From assembly GCF_005280655.1 (NCBI RefSeq), contig NZ_CP040058.1, forward strand, positions 3,217,001-3,281,000: a DNA stretch of 64,000 nt, written 5' to 3'. This document shows positions 56,052-62,640 of this stretch, one piece after another (position 1 is the first letter of the stretch; every line of letters begins with the position of its first letter). Source of the stretch: Anaerostipes rhamnosivorans (lineage in GTDB: Bacteria; Bacillota; Clostridia; Lachnospirales; Lachnospiraceae). The translations under genes and the position numbers were made by a program. Under the pieces are notes generated by a model, which had not been told where the DNA came from, searched no databases, and worked only from the letters and a program-made list of their open reading frames with translations.

Positions 56052-57635
56052 TTATTTTCTATTTGCCGGTTCCATGCTGACACTCTTTCCTTTGATCTTA
56101 GCATGGCTCATGCCATACAGTACGTCTTTTGCGACTTCTTTCGGCACTTCCACAAAGGTATATTGGTCATGGACATCGATGGCTCCTACCAAATCTCCGG
56201 AAATACTGGATTCTCCTGCGATGGCTCCGAGAATGTCTCCCGGACGGACACCTTTCTTTTTACCGATATTGATGAATAATCTCACCATTCCTTCTTCGGC
56301 GCCGGTGTCCCCAAAATCATCTCCCTGACGGACTTCTTCTTCATTCTCAGAAATCTGCTTTTTCAAGAATGCCGCGGCAATCTCTAATGCAGTGTAATCT
56401 GTCTCATTGATGAATTCATCCAGCATATCCACATATTTGTCCAGATTATTTTCTTCAATCAGCCCCGTGATCTCTTCCAGAGTCTTTTCTGCTCTGGTTG
56501 CCTGGACATCATTTAAACTTGGGATCGGTCTTGCCTTGATCTTTGTTTTACAGTATCGCTGTACATCTCTCAACTTATAGATTTCTTTTCCTGCCACAAA
56601 GGTAAATGCATTTCCTGTTCTTCCCGCACGCCCGGTTCTTCCAATCCGGTGTACATAAAACTCATCGTCCTGAGGAAGGTCATAGTTAAAGACTGCATCC
56701 ACATTGTCCACATCAATCCCTCTGGCCGCCACATCGGTTGCCACGAGGATATCCACACGTCCGCCCCTGAAACTCTTCATGACGCGGTCTCTCTGGCTCT
56801 GTTTTAAATCTCCGTGAAGTCCTTCCGCAAAGTATCCACGGCCTTTCAACTCCCCTGTCACTTCATCTACCATACGCTTTGTATTGCAGAATACGATGGA
56901 GAGCTTCGGAGAATGCATATCCAACAGACGGCAGAGAACTTCTACTTTTTGTTTTGGCCTGACTTCATAATAAAACTGTTCAATGTTTGGTACGGTCAAT
57001 TCCTTGCGCACAACTTTGATCAGCTTGGAATTCTTCTGGTACTTTTTCGTAATATCCAGGATTGCCTTTGGCATGGTAGCGGAGAACAACAGTGTCTGGC
57101 GTTCTTCCGGCACTTCTACCAGGATACTCTCTATATCTTCCCTGAATCCCATGTTCAGCATTTCGTCCGCTTCATCCAGAACGATCATTTTTAAATCTTC
57201 TAATTTTAAGGTATGGCGGCGCATATGGTCCATGATACGGCCCGGCGTTCCTACTATAATATTCGCTCCTGTTTTTAAAGAACGGATCTGGTTGGTGATA
57301 TTCTGTCCTCCATAAATCGGGAGCACTTTTGCCCCTGACATAAATTTCGCCAGTTTCCTGATCTCATCTGCTACCTGGATCGCCAATTCCCTTGTAGGGC
57401 ACAAGATCATGGCCTGCGGCTTTTTCAGTTTCGGATCCAGCTTCTCTAAAAGCGGGATACCAAAGGCTGCTGTTTTTCCTGTTCCGGTCTGTGCCTGACC
57501 TACAATATCTCTACCCTCAAGGACCACAGGGATCGCTGCTCCCTGGATCGGTGAGGCTGCTTCAAACCCCATCTCTTTTACTGCTTTTAATATTTTATCG
57601 TCAATGTTTAATTCATCAAATCTTACTGCGTCCAT
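56052..57635 (-). CDS. DEAD-box RNA helicase with DbpA-type RNA-binding domain
   Basis: About 527 residues. Helicase motifs: Q motif, AQTGTGKTAAFGIPLLE (I), PTRELAIQ (Ia), VLDEADEML (II), LLFSATMP (III), DVAARGIDV (V) and YVHRIGRTGRAGRTG (VI). The C-terminus (about 455-527, RLFINIGKKKGVRPGDILGA) is a DbpA-type RNA-recognition domain, as in CsdA/DeaD and DbpA. The ATG at 57635 has AGAGGAA upstream and is preferred to the TTG at 57662. Probably acts in ribosome assembly or RNA turnover. Confidence 0.93.
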   Translation of the reverse strand: MDAVRFDELNIDDKILKAVKEMGFEAASPIQGAAIPVVLEGRDIVGQAQTGTGKTAAFGIPLLEKLDPKLKKPQAMILCPTRELAIQVADEIRKLAKFMSGAKVLPIYGGQNITNQIRSLKTGANIIVGTPGRIMDHMRRHTLKLEDLKMIVLDEADEMLNMGFREDIESILVEVPEERQTLLFSATMPKAILDITKKYQKNSKLIKVVRKELTVPNIEQFYYEVRPKQKVEVLCRLLDMHSPKLSIVFCNTKRMVDEVTGELKGRGYFAEGLHGDLKQSQRDRVMKSFRGGRVDILVATDVAARGIDVDNVDAVFNYDLPQDDEFYVHRIGRTGRAGRTGNAFTFVAGKEIYKLRDVQRYCKTKIKARPIPSLNDVQATRAEKTLEEITGLIEENNLDKYVDMLDEFINETDYTALEIAAAFLKKQISENEEEVRQGDDFGDTGAEEGMVRLFINIGKKKGVRPGDILGAIAGESSISGDLVGAIDVHDQYTFVEVPKEVAKDVLYGMSHAKIKGKSVSMEPANRK

Positions 57636-57663
57636 AAATTCCTCTGTATCTTTCTCTTTCAAT

Positions 57664-57708
57664 CAAAAATAATGCTCCGGGTTGTCAGGCATGCTGACAA
57701 TCCAGAGC
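57664..57708 (-). terminator. Terminator after the NifX-like gene
   Basis: Long imperfect stem GCTCTGGATTGTCAG/CTGACAACCCGGAGC followed by ATTATTTTT on the minus strand. Confidence 0.75.
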
Positions 57709-57778
57709 AACAACGTTATCCACTATAACATATTTTCCTATTCAACGTCAAGAAGACTATGCGATTGTCTCTCGACAA

Positions 57779-58165
57779 TTAATGACGGCCGCAGCCGTGT
57801 TCCCCGCAGCTTCCATGTTGATGTTCTTCTCCGTGGTGGCTGCACATAACATTTTCGTCATAAGCAAGACAGCCTTTGAGCAGATCTTCCACTGCCTGGT
57901 CCGCATCACCGGAAACTCCTCCGTAAAAAGTGATTCCTGCCTCTTTCAGGGCTTCCTGTGCTCCGCCGCCGATGCCTCCGCAGATCAAGGTATCCGCTCC
58001 GTGTTCTTTTAGAAATCCAGACAAAGCACCGTGTCCGCTTCCATTTGTAGATACAATTTCACTGTTCTTTACTGTTCCGTCTGCCGTCTCATAAATTTTA
58101 AACTGCTCTGTGTGGCCAAAATGCTGAAAAATATCTCCGTTTTCATAAGTTACTGCAACTTTCAT
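57779..58165 (-). CDS. NifX/NifB C-terminal-like (dinitrogenase iron-molybdenum cofactor family) protein
   Basis: 128 residues. MKVAVTYENGDIFQHFGHTE and GADTLICGGIGGGAQEAL are the family core, related to the cluster-carrier proteins NifX and NafY and to small archaeal homologues such as MTH1175. The C-terminal tail is unusually His/Cys-rich (CSHHGEEHQHGSCGEHGCGRH, residues ~108-128), suggesting metal binding. No nitrogenase genes are present. It forms a two-gene operon with the DUF134 gene, one base apart. Confidence 0.85.
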   Translation of the reverse strand: MKVAVTYENGDIFQHFGHTEQFKIYETADGTVKNSEIVSTNGSGHGALSGFLKEHGADTLICGGIGGGAQEALKEAGITFYGGVSGDADQAVEDLLKGCLAYDENVMCSHHGEEHQHGSCGEHGCGRH

Positions 58166-58166
58166 G

Positions 58167-58517
58167 TTATTTCTCCTTTTCTTTTTTACAGCAGTGTCTG
58201 CTGCATTCTTTTTTATTTTCAGAACACAGGGTGTAATCTCCCCCCTGTATCTTTAAAACCTTTCCGTGAACAAGAGCGTCCGCAAGTTTGGTCCTGGCGC
58301 ATTCGTAGATACCTGTGACGGTTGTCCTGGCAATCCCCATCTGCACTGCACACTGCTCCTGCGTAAGCTTTTCCCAATCAATGAGTCTAATGGCTTCATA
58401 TTCGTCAATACTCATCACGATCCTGCTCCCGCAGCAGTTCTCCCGGCCTCCCAGCGGCTCAAGCCCTTGGTTCTCCGGCATTGCGCAGACTCGTCTGCAT
58501 TTTCTTGGTCTTGGCAT
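58167..58517 (-). CDS. DUF134 family helix-turn-helix protein
   Basis: 116 residues. MPRPRKCRRVCAMPE is the family N-terminus; a sigma-70-region-4-like HTH follows (LTQEQCAVQMGIARTTVTGI, residues ~52-71). Cysteines at both ends (CCGS, CSRHCCKK) may bind iron or a cluster. DUF134 genes commonly sit beside NifX-like genes. Two identical palindromes in its promoter suggest autoregulation. Confidence 0.85.
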   Translation of the reverse strand: MPRPRKCRRVCAMPENQGLEPLGGRENCCGSRIVMSIDEYEAIRLIDWEKLTQEQCAVQMGIARTTVTGIYECARTKLADALVHGKVLKIQGGDYTLCSENKKECSRHCCKKEKEK

Positions 58518-58544
58518 CCATTCCCTCCTTTACCGAACTATTCT

Positions 58545-58556
58545 TGACATATGTCA
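58545..58556. promoter_or_regulatory. Palindromic operator 1 of the DUF134 gene
   Basis: TGACATATGTCA, a perfect 12-bp palindrome downstream of the -10, 33 bp from an identical copy. Confidence 0.7.
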
Positions 58557-58562
58557 CTTATA

Positions 58563-58590
58563 ATCATACCACATTAATGACATATGTCAA
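58563..58590 (-). promoter_or_regulatory. Promoter of the DUF134-NifX operon
   Basis: TTGACA (58590-58585), 16-bp spacer, TATGAT (58568-58563). The -35 is part of operator 2. Confidence 0.65.
58578..58589. promoter_or_regulatory. Palindromic operator 2 of the DUF134 gene
   Basis: Second exact copy of TGACATATGTCA, overlapping the -35. The two copies flank the promoter at a three-turn distance. Confidence 0.7.
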
Positions 58591-58731
58591 ATAAAATCTT
58601 AACATTTTATAAATATAAGAAAAGTCCTTGAAATGGACATAGTGTAGTAGTAGTATATAAATACATCGAATATAGTTTTGATTACTACATATAATATTTT
58701 ATGACCCAAGTATATATCGGAGGTTTACATT

Positions 58732-59376
58732 ATGAAGTTTAGACTGAAAGATCCCGGAAGCGCTATCACACACTTTATCGGAATGGTTTTGTCCATTGTT
58801 GCAGGGATCCCCTTGATCATCAACAGCATTCCCACCCATAATACTGTCCGTATTGCCTCTCTGACAATTTTTGTACTGAGTATGGCGGGTCTGTATGCGG
58901 CCAGCACAACTTACCACTCCATTTATTCTTCGGAGCATGTGATGAAGATATTAAAAAAGCTGGACCATGCCATGATCTTTATCTTGATCGCGGGCTCCTA
59001 CACCCCGATCTGCACCATCGTACTGGGCGGCAGGATTGGATACGGGCTTCTCACAGCCATCTGGATCATCGCTATCCTGGGAATTATTTTTAAGATGTTC
59101 TGGGTGACTTGTCCCAAGTGGGTGTCATCCGTTATGTACATCGCCATGGGCTGGTTTTGTGTCATAGCCATTGCTCCGCTGTTCCACAAGCTGTCTGCCC
59201 TGTGCTTCGGCCTCCTTCTTGCCGGTGGCATCATCTACACCGTGGGCGGCATCATCTACGCGCTGAAGCTCTCCTGGTTTGAAAACCACTGGAAAAACTT
59301 TGGACTGCACGAGATCTTTCACCTGTTCGTCATGGGCGGCAGCGCATGCCATCTGATCATGATGTTCTTTGTTTAA
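58732..59376 (+). CDS. Hemolysin III family (PAQR-like) membrane protein
   Basis: 214 residues with seven hydrophobic helices. Family motifs: FRLKDPGSAITHFIG, AASTTYHSIY, LDHAMIFILIAGSYTP and the C-terminal FHLFVMGGSACHLI, which carry the conserved His/Asp metal-site residues of the CREST superfamily (TrhA/YqfA). In Bacillus and E. coli relatives act in membrane-fluidity control; haemolysis is not established for most members. Confidence 0.9.
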   Translation: MKFRLKDPGSAITHFIGMVLSIVAGIPLIINSIPTHNTVRIASLTIFVLSMAGLYAASTTYHSIYSSEHVMKILKKLDHAMIFILIAGSYTPICTIVLGGRIGYGLLTAIWIIAILGIIFKMFWVTCPKWVSSVMYIAMGWFCVIAIAPLFHKLSALCFGLLLAGGIIYTVGGIIYALKLSWFENHWKNFGLHEIFHLFVMGGSACHLIMMFFV

Positions 59377-59381
59377 GAATA

Positions 59382-59630
59382 TTACACTTTTAAGCCGGGC
59401 AGTTTCAGTTTCTCTGCCCGGCTCATTTTCTTTATGGCGGCTTCTCTTCTCATGGCCGCCTCTTTTGTATCAAATTCCTCCAAGTACACAAGCTCTGCCG
59501 GTGTCCGGCCTCTTGTGTACTTGGCGCCTCTGCCCTCATTGTGGGCTTTCAGACGTTTTTTAATGTCATTGGTCCATCCTGTGTAGAGACTCCCGTCACT
59601 GCACTTTAAAACATATGTATAGCACTTCAT
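59382..59630 (-). CDS. GIY-YIG nuclease-superfamily protein (YhbQ/YazA type)
   Basis: 82 residues. [20 protein letters not shown] carries the GIY-YIG core (here TYV...YTG), with Arg in [19 protein letters not shown] and Glu at the end of the domain. Stand-alone members are thought to act in DNA or RNA processing; the role is unknown. Convergent with the hemolysin III gene. Confidence 0.88.
   Translation of the reverse strand: MKCYTYVLKCSDGSLYTGWTNDIKKRLKAHNEGRGAKYTRGRTPAELVYLEEFDTKEAAMRREAAIKKMSRAEKLKLPGLKV
59393..59428 (+). terminator. Terminator of the hemolysin III gene
   Basis: Arms AGCCGGGCA/TGCCCGGCT followed by CATTTTCTTT on the plus strand. It overlaps the 3' end of the GIY-YIG coding region. 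Confidence 0.7.
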
Positions 59631-59655
59631 TGGTATATCCCTTCGTATTTTATTC

Positions 59656-59689
59656 GAAGAAAAAGCTGCCGAAGCGGCAGCCTTTCTTC
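59656..59689. terminator. Terminator-like stem upstream of the GIY-YIG gene
   Basis: GAAGAAAAAGCTGCC (59656-59670) pairs imperfectly with GGCAGCCTTTCTTC (59676-59689). It lies between spoIIQ and the GIY-YIG gene and most likely ends the spoIID-spoIIQ transcript. Confidence 0.65.
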
Positions 59690-59807
59690 TACAGCAGCCA
59701 AAGATGTGAAAAGTAAGATACTCGAAAAAGCAAAGTAAAGTAGAAAAAACATTGACTGTTATTTTTGCTTCTTATATAGTATACGATATTTTCAGATCTT
59801 TGTTCCA

Positions 59808-60542
59808 CTATTCTAAATAACTGGTTGGATTAATTGTCTTCTTGTCTTTTTCCATCTGCAGGTACACGTTGGCACCTTCCAATGTGAAGCAGTCTGTAGG
59901 AGCCGCTACTTTGCCGAGGATCTGGTTCTTTGTAACCGAATCCCCCTCTTTCACAGCCAGGTCTTTCAGCTGTCCATAGAGAGCTGTGTAGCCGTCTCCT
60001 AAATCAAGGAGTACAGTCTGTCCAAATTCTTCTGTCTTACGGATTTCTTCGACTTTTGCGCTTTTTGGGGCTTTGACTGCCATTCCCTCTTTTGCCTCGA
60101 TCATGATTCCTTTATTTACCCGGTACTGGTCCAGGGATTCAAAATAGATTGTGGAATCCACGCTGTAAGGCATTAAAACGTTTCCTGTCAGCGGCCAGGC
60201 GAGCTTTGTCTTTCCATCATATGATACCGTATTCTGGCTCATTGTCTCTGTGGTTTTCTCAGTCTCTGCCTCTGTCGCTTCGGTTGTTGTTGCTTCTGTG
60301 GTTCCCTCGGTGGCTCCGTTATTGACACCGACAGAATCTTTGTTCAAGTCTACCTGCTGCTTTGCTAAGTCTCTTTTATTTTTAAATTCTATGCTGTAAT
60401 ATGTCATGATCCCGATAAAAAGGGCCAGTCCTACCAGCATCACCGCATAGTATTTCTTTAATGGGGAAGAGACGTCCCGGTTATGTCCTTTCATTTTCAT
60501 CACCTCAGGGATAGTTTTACCGAATTCTGAGGCTTTATTCAC
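59808..60542 (-). CDS. spoIIQ: Stage II sporulation protein SpoIIQ-like (LytM-fold)
   Basis: 244 residues. Cytosolic N-terminus, one membrane helix (about 30-50), a Thr/Glu-rich linker and a C-terminal M23/LytM fold (about 112-244). The zinc ligands of active M23 peptidases are missing: GIMIEA replaces the HxGxD region, YGQL replaces YxHL and VYLQM replaces HLHF. It should therefore be structural, acting in the channel between mother cell and forespore. Overlaps spoIID by four bases (ATGA). Confidence 0.85.
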   Translation of the reverse strand: MNKASEFGKTIPEVMKMKGHNRDVSSPLKKYYAVMLVGLALFIGIMTYYSIEFKNKRDLAKQQVDLNKDSVGVNNGATEGTTEATTTEATEAETEKTTETMSQNTVSYDGKTKLAWPLTGNVLMPYSVDSTIYFESLDQYRVNKGIMIEAKEGMAVKAPKSAKVEEIRKTEEFGQTVLLDLGDGYTALYGQLKDLAVKEGDSVTKNQILGKVAAPTDCFTLEGANVYLQMEKDKKTINPTSYLE

Positions 60543-61477
60543 TGATCGGACAATTTTGTGATCTGAATTCCTGTGTAATAATATTTTAATATTTTTTTAT
60601 AGCTTTTTTGATCCTTCGCAAGCTCGTTTGCCCCGTATTGGGACATTCCCAATCCAAGACCTTTTCCCAGCGCAACCATTCTGAGTTTTCCGTCATACGG
60701 CTCCAGATAGAAATTGGTGGAATTCAGCTGAAAACATTTGGCCCAGGCTTCTCCGGACATGACATATTTCCCGATCTGCACCTGCTTCACATATCCGTTT
60801 CCTGTTTTTTCTTTGATCCTGATGGACTTTTTGGCCTCCTCCACTGTCAGCTTGATCTTTTTTTCTTTTTCTAACTGAGTCACAACCTGCTTATATGTCA
60901 CAGGAATCCCTGTCATATACTCCGGAGATTCCACATCCTTTAAGCTGTCTTTTTCCTGGAGATAAGAGATATCTTTCCCAAACCACTCCTTGGCACTGAG
61001 CGTGGTCCCCACGCTGATGCCGTGGAAATACGGCTGTATGTACTTGCCCTCACAGGTAATGACTTCTCCGGTCGTCTCACCCACTGCCTGCTTCCTTGAC
61101 TGGTCTGTGATCTTATATTTTTGCTTTCCCAGCTTTTCCTCCAGATTTTTGTCTTCCTCATATCTATATGGCAGTGAATCCTGGCTGACATCTTTTCTGC
61201 CGTCCATTCTCCGCATGATATCTGTTCTCAGGATCACGGCCTGGGCTTTTAGAGTTTCCTTTTCATTATCCATAGAGATCTGTGTGGGCAGGACACCCAG
61301 CAGATATGTCTCCAAATCCATGGCTTTCCCGTTCACCGTCACTGTATAGCCGCTGCTGTGGGTCTGAAAATCCACAGGTTTTGTTTCTTCTTTTCCTGAA
61401 AGCACCACTGTCAGCAGATATGGGACACTGCAGAACAGAAACAGCAAAAAGAAAAGGTAGGACAATTTATTTCTCAT
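60539..61477 (-). CDS. spoIID: Stage II sporulation protein D (lytic transglycosylase)
   Basis: About 312 residues. The ATG at 61477 is chosen because AGGAAGGAGG precedes it and the product starts with a membrane anchor (MRNKLSYLFFLLFLF); the frame opens upstream at 61543. SpoIID signatures: YLLGVLPTQIS, LKAQAVILRTDIMRR and the C-terminal ALGKGLGLGMSQYGANELA. It degrades septal peptidoglycan during engulfment. Its pairing with spoIIQ marks the organism as a spore former. Confidence 0.92.
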   Translation of the reverse strand: MRNKLSYLFFLLFLFCSVPYLLTVVLSGKEETKPVDFQTHSSGYTVTVNGKAMDLETYLLGVLPTQISMDNEKETLKAQAVILRTDIMRRMDGRKDVSQDSLPYRYEEDKNLEEKLGKQKYKITDQSRKQAVGETTGEVITCEGKYIQPYFHGISVGTTLSAKEWFGKDISYLQEKDSLKDVESPEYMTGIPVTYKQVVTQLEKEKKIKLTVEEAKKSIRIKEKTGNGYVKQVQIGKYVMSGEAWAKCFQLNSTNFYLEPYDGKLRMVALGKGLGLGMSQYGANELAKDQKSYKKILKYYYTGIQITKLSDQ

Positions 61478-61534
61478 TAAAATCCTCCTTCCTGTCCGTC
61501 TTATTATTTTATTCAAGACAGACAGAAAGTATGA

Positions 61535-61617
61535 CATTTTCACCAGTTCTCCGGCTTGCTGTCTCAGGGACGTAAGATTTTCTAACTTTCAGCAAAACCT
61601 CCGAACTGGTGAAAATG
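61535..61617. repeat. 15-bp inverted repeat
   Basis: CATTTTCACCAGTTC (61535-61549) and GAACTGGTGAAAATG (61603-61617) are exact reverse complements separated by 53 bases. Confidence 0.8.
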
Positions 61618-61669
61618 GACGTAATGTCTGCTGGAGATGGCTGTTGCAAGACAAAAGGGGCTGCTCCAT

Positions 61670-61738
61670 GAAAGTTATTTACCACTATTGGAGGAGCGCA
61701 TTTCAAAAGCGCGACGGAAATAGTGGTAAATAACTTTC
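61670..61738. repeat. 20-bp perfect inverted repeat with inner hairpin
   Basis: Arms 61670-61689 (GAAAGTTATTTACCACTATT) and 61719-61738 are exact reverse complements. The 29-base centre contains GCGC/GCGC. Flanked by a degenerate direct repeat (GGACGTAATGTCTGCTGGAG at 61617 and GGACATAATGTCAACTGGAG at 61746). Confidence 0.85.
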
Positions 61739-61785
61739 GATGAGTGGACATAATGTCAACTGGAGACAATGAAAATAAATGAACA

Positions 61786-61821
61786 AGGGAGACACACAAA
61801 TGCTGTGTACCTCCCTTTTTT
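61786..61821. terminator. Terminator between the palindromic region and the GNAT gene
   Basis: AAGGGAG...ACACA pairs with TGTGT...CTCCCTT, followed by TTTTTT on the plus strand and a T-rich stretch on the minus strand. It can end the GNAT transcript; the better T run points in the plus direction. Confidence 0.6.
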
Positions 61822-61842
61822 CAGGATGCCGGAACCCTGTTA

Positions 61843-62592
61843 TTATTTTTTGAGCAGTCTCTTTAACCAGCCGGCATCGATCAGATTGACCGTCTCAAAT
61901 TTTCCTTTATAAAATACAGCCCAGTTATTAAAAACGCAGGGCAGTTCCTTTGCCTTTTGCAGAGTGTCCACTTGGATGAAAGAGACAGGTACGTCATTGG
62001 CCTCACAATACTGCTTCACCGTCTTGGCGGTCTGATAAACAAAGGGGCACTGCATGTCATAATAGATAGTCAGTTCTTTGTTTTCAATTACCTGCTTTTT
62101 GGCACTCTCTGTAAACTCCGGCACTGTTCCGTCAAAGGAAAGGGCAAGCAGTTCATACCCTTGATCCGTTGAGTCCACAGCCTCAAAACCATACTTCTTC
62201 GCAAATGACTGGTCAGAAAGCCAGGCTTTCTGCCGTTTCGCTCCCAGCATACAGACGCCGGATTTCCCCTTCTTCCTGGCATCGTCCAGACAATACTCCA
62301 TCAGGGCTTTCCCGTATCCTTTTCCTTTATGGCTGCCGGAAGCCCATAAGCAGTAGAGATAATAATAATTGTCTCCAGTTATGGGAACCCAGGCAGTTTC
62401 AAGGGGAGCATATTCGATAAAAACCACAGCTTTTTCATTTAATTTGCGGAAAACATGTCCTTCCCCCAGCCGTTCTGACAGCCATTGCCGCTTTGCCTCA
62501 ACCCCTGGATGGGGTTTCCGGCTGCGGATGATGCAGCATAAATGCTCACTGTCAAGATTCTCCGGGATCAGGTTTACAAAATCGGCGTCCAT
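61843..62592 (-). CDS. GNAT acetyltransferase with C-terminal YoaP-like domain
   Basis: About 249 residues in two parts: a GNAT fold (about 1-145; acetyl-CoA loop SGSHKGKGYGKALMEYC) and a thioredoxin-like C-terminal domain (about 165-249; YYDMQCPFVYQTAKTVKQYC) as in Bacillus YoaP. The ATG at 62592 is preferred over 62598 for Shine-Dalgarno spacing (GGGGAGG). Acceptor substrate unknown. Confidence 0.85.
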   Translation of the reverse strand: MDADFVNLIPENLDSEHLCCIIRSRKPHPGVEAKRQWLSERLGEGHVFRKLNEKAVVFIEYAPLETAWVPITGDNYYYLYCLWASGSHKGKGYGKALMEYCLDDARKKGKSGVCMLGAKRQKAWLSDQSFAKKYGFEAVDSTDQGYELLALSFDGTVPEFTESAKKQVIENKELTIYYDMQCPFVYQTAKTVKQYCEANDVPVSFIQVDTLQKAKELPCVFNNWAVFYKGKFETVNLIDAGWLKRLLKK

Positions 62593-62613
62593 GTGCATCC
62601 TCCCCGCTCATAA

Positions 62614-62637
62614 AAGGTCTTTGCCGTACACGGCAAG
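62614..62637 (-). terminator. Terminator after ileS
   Basis: TTGCCGT/ACGGCAA stem with TTTT shortly after on the minus strand, directly behind the ileS stop. Confidence 0.6.
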
Positions 62638-62640
62638 ATG

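Larger units (their letters stand above)
61478..61842. other. Gene-free stretch with large inverted repeats
   Basis: 365 bp with no credible gene; the only sizeable frame (61799-61509, minus) has no start signals or family features. It contains two inverted-repeat pairs, a direct repeat and a terminator, described separately. Confidence 0.6.
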
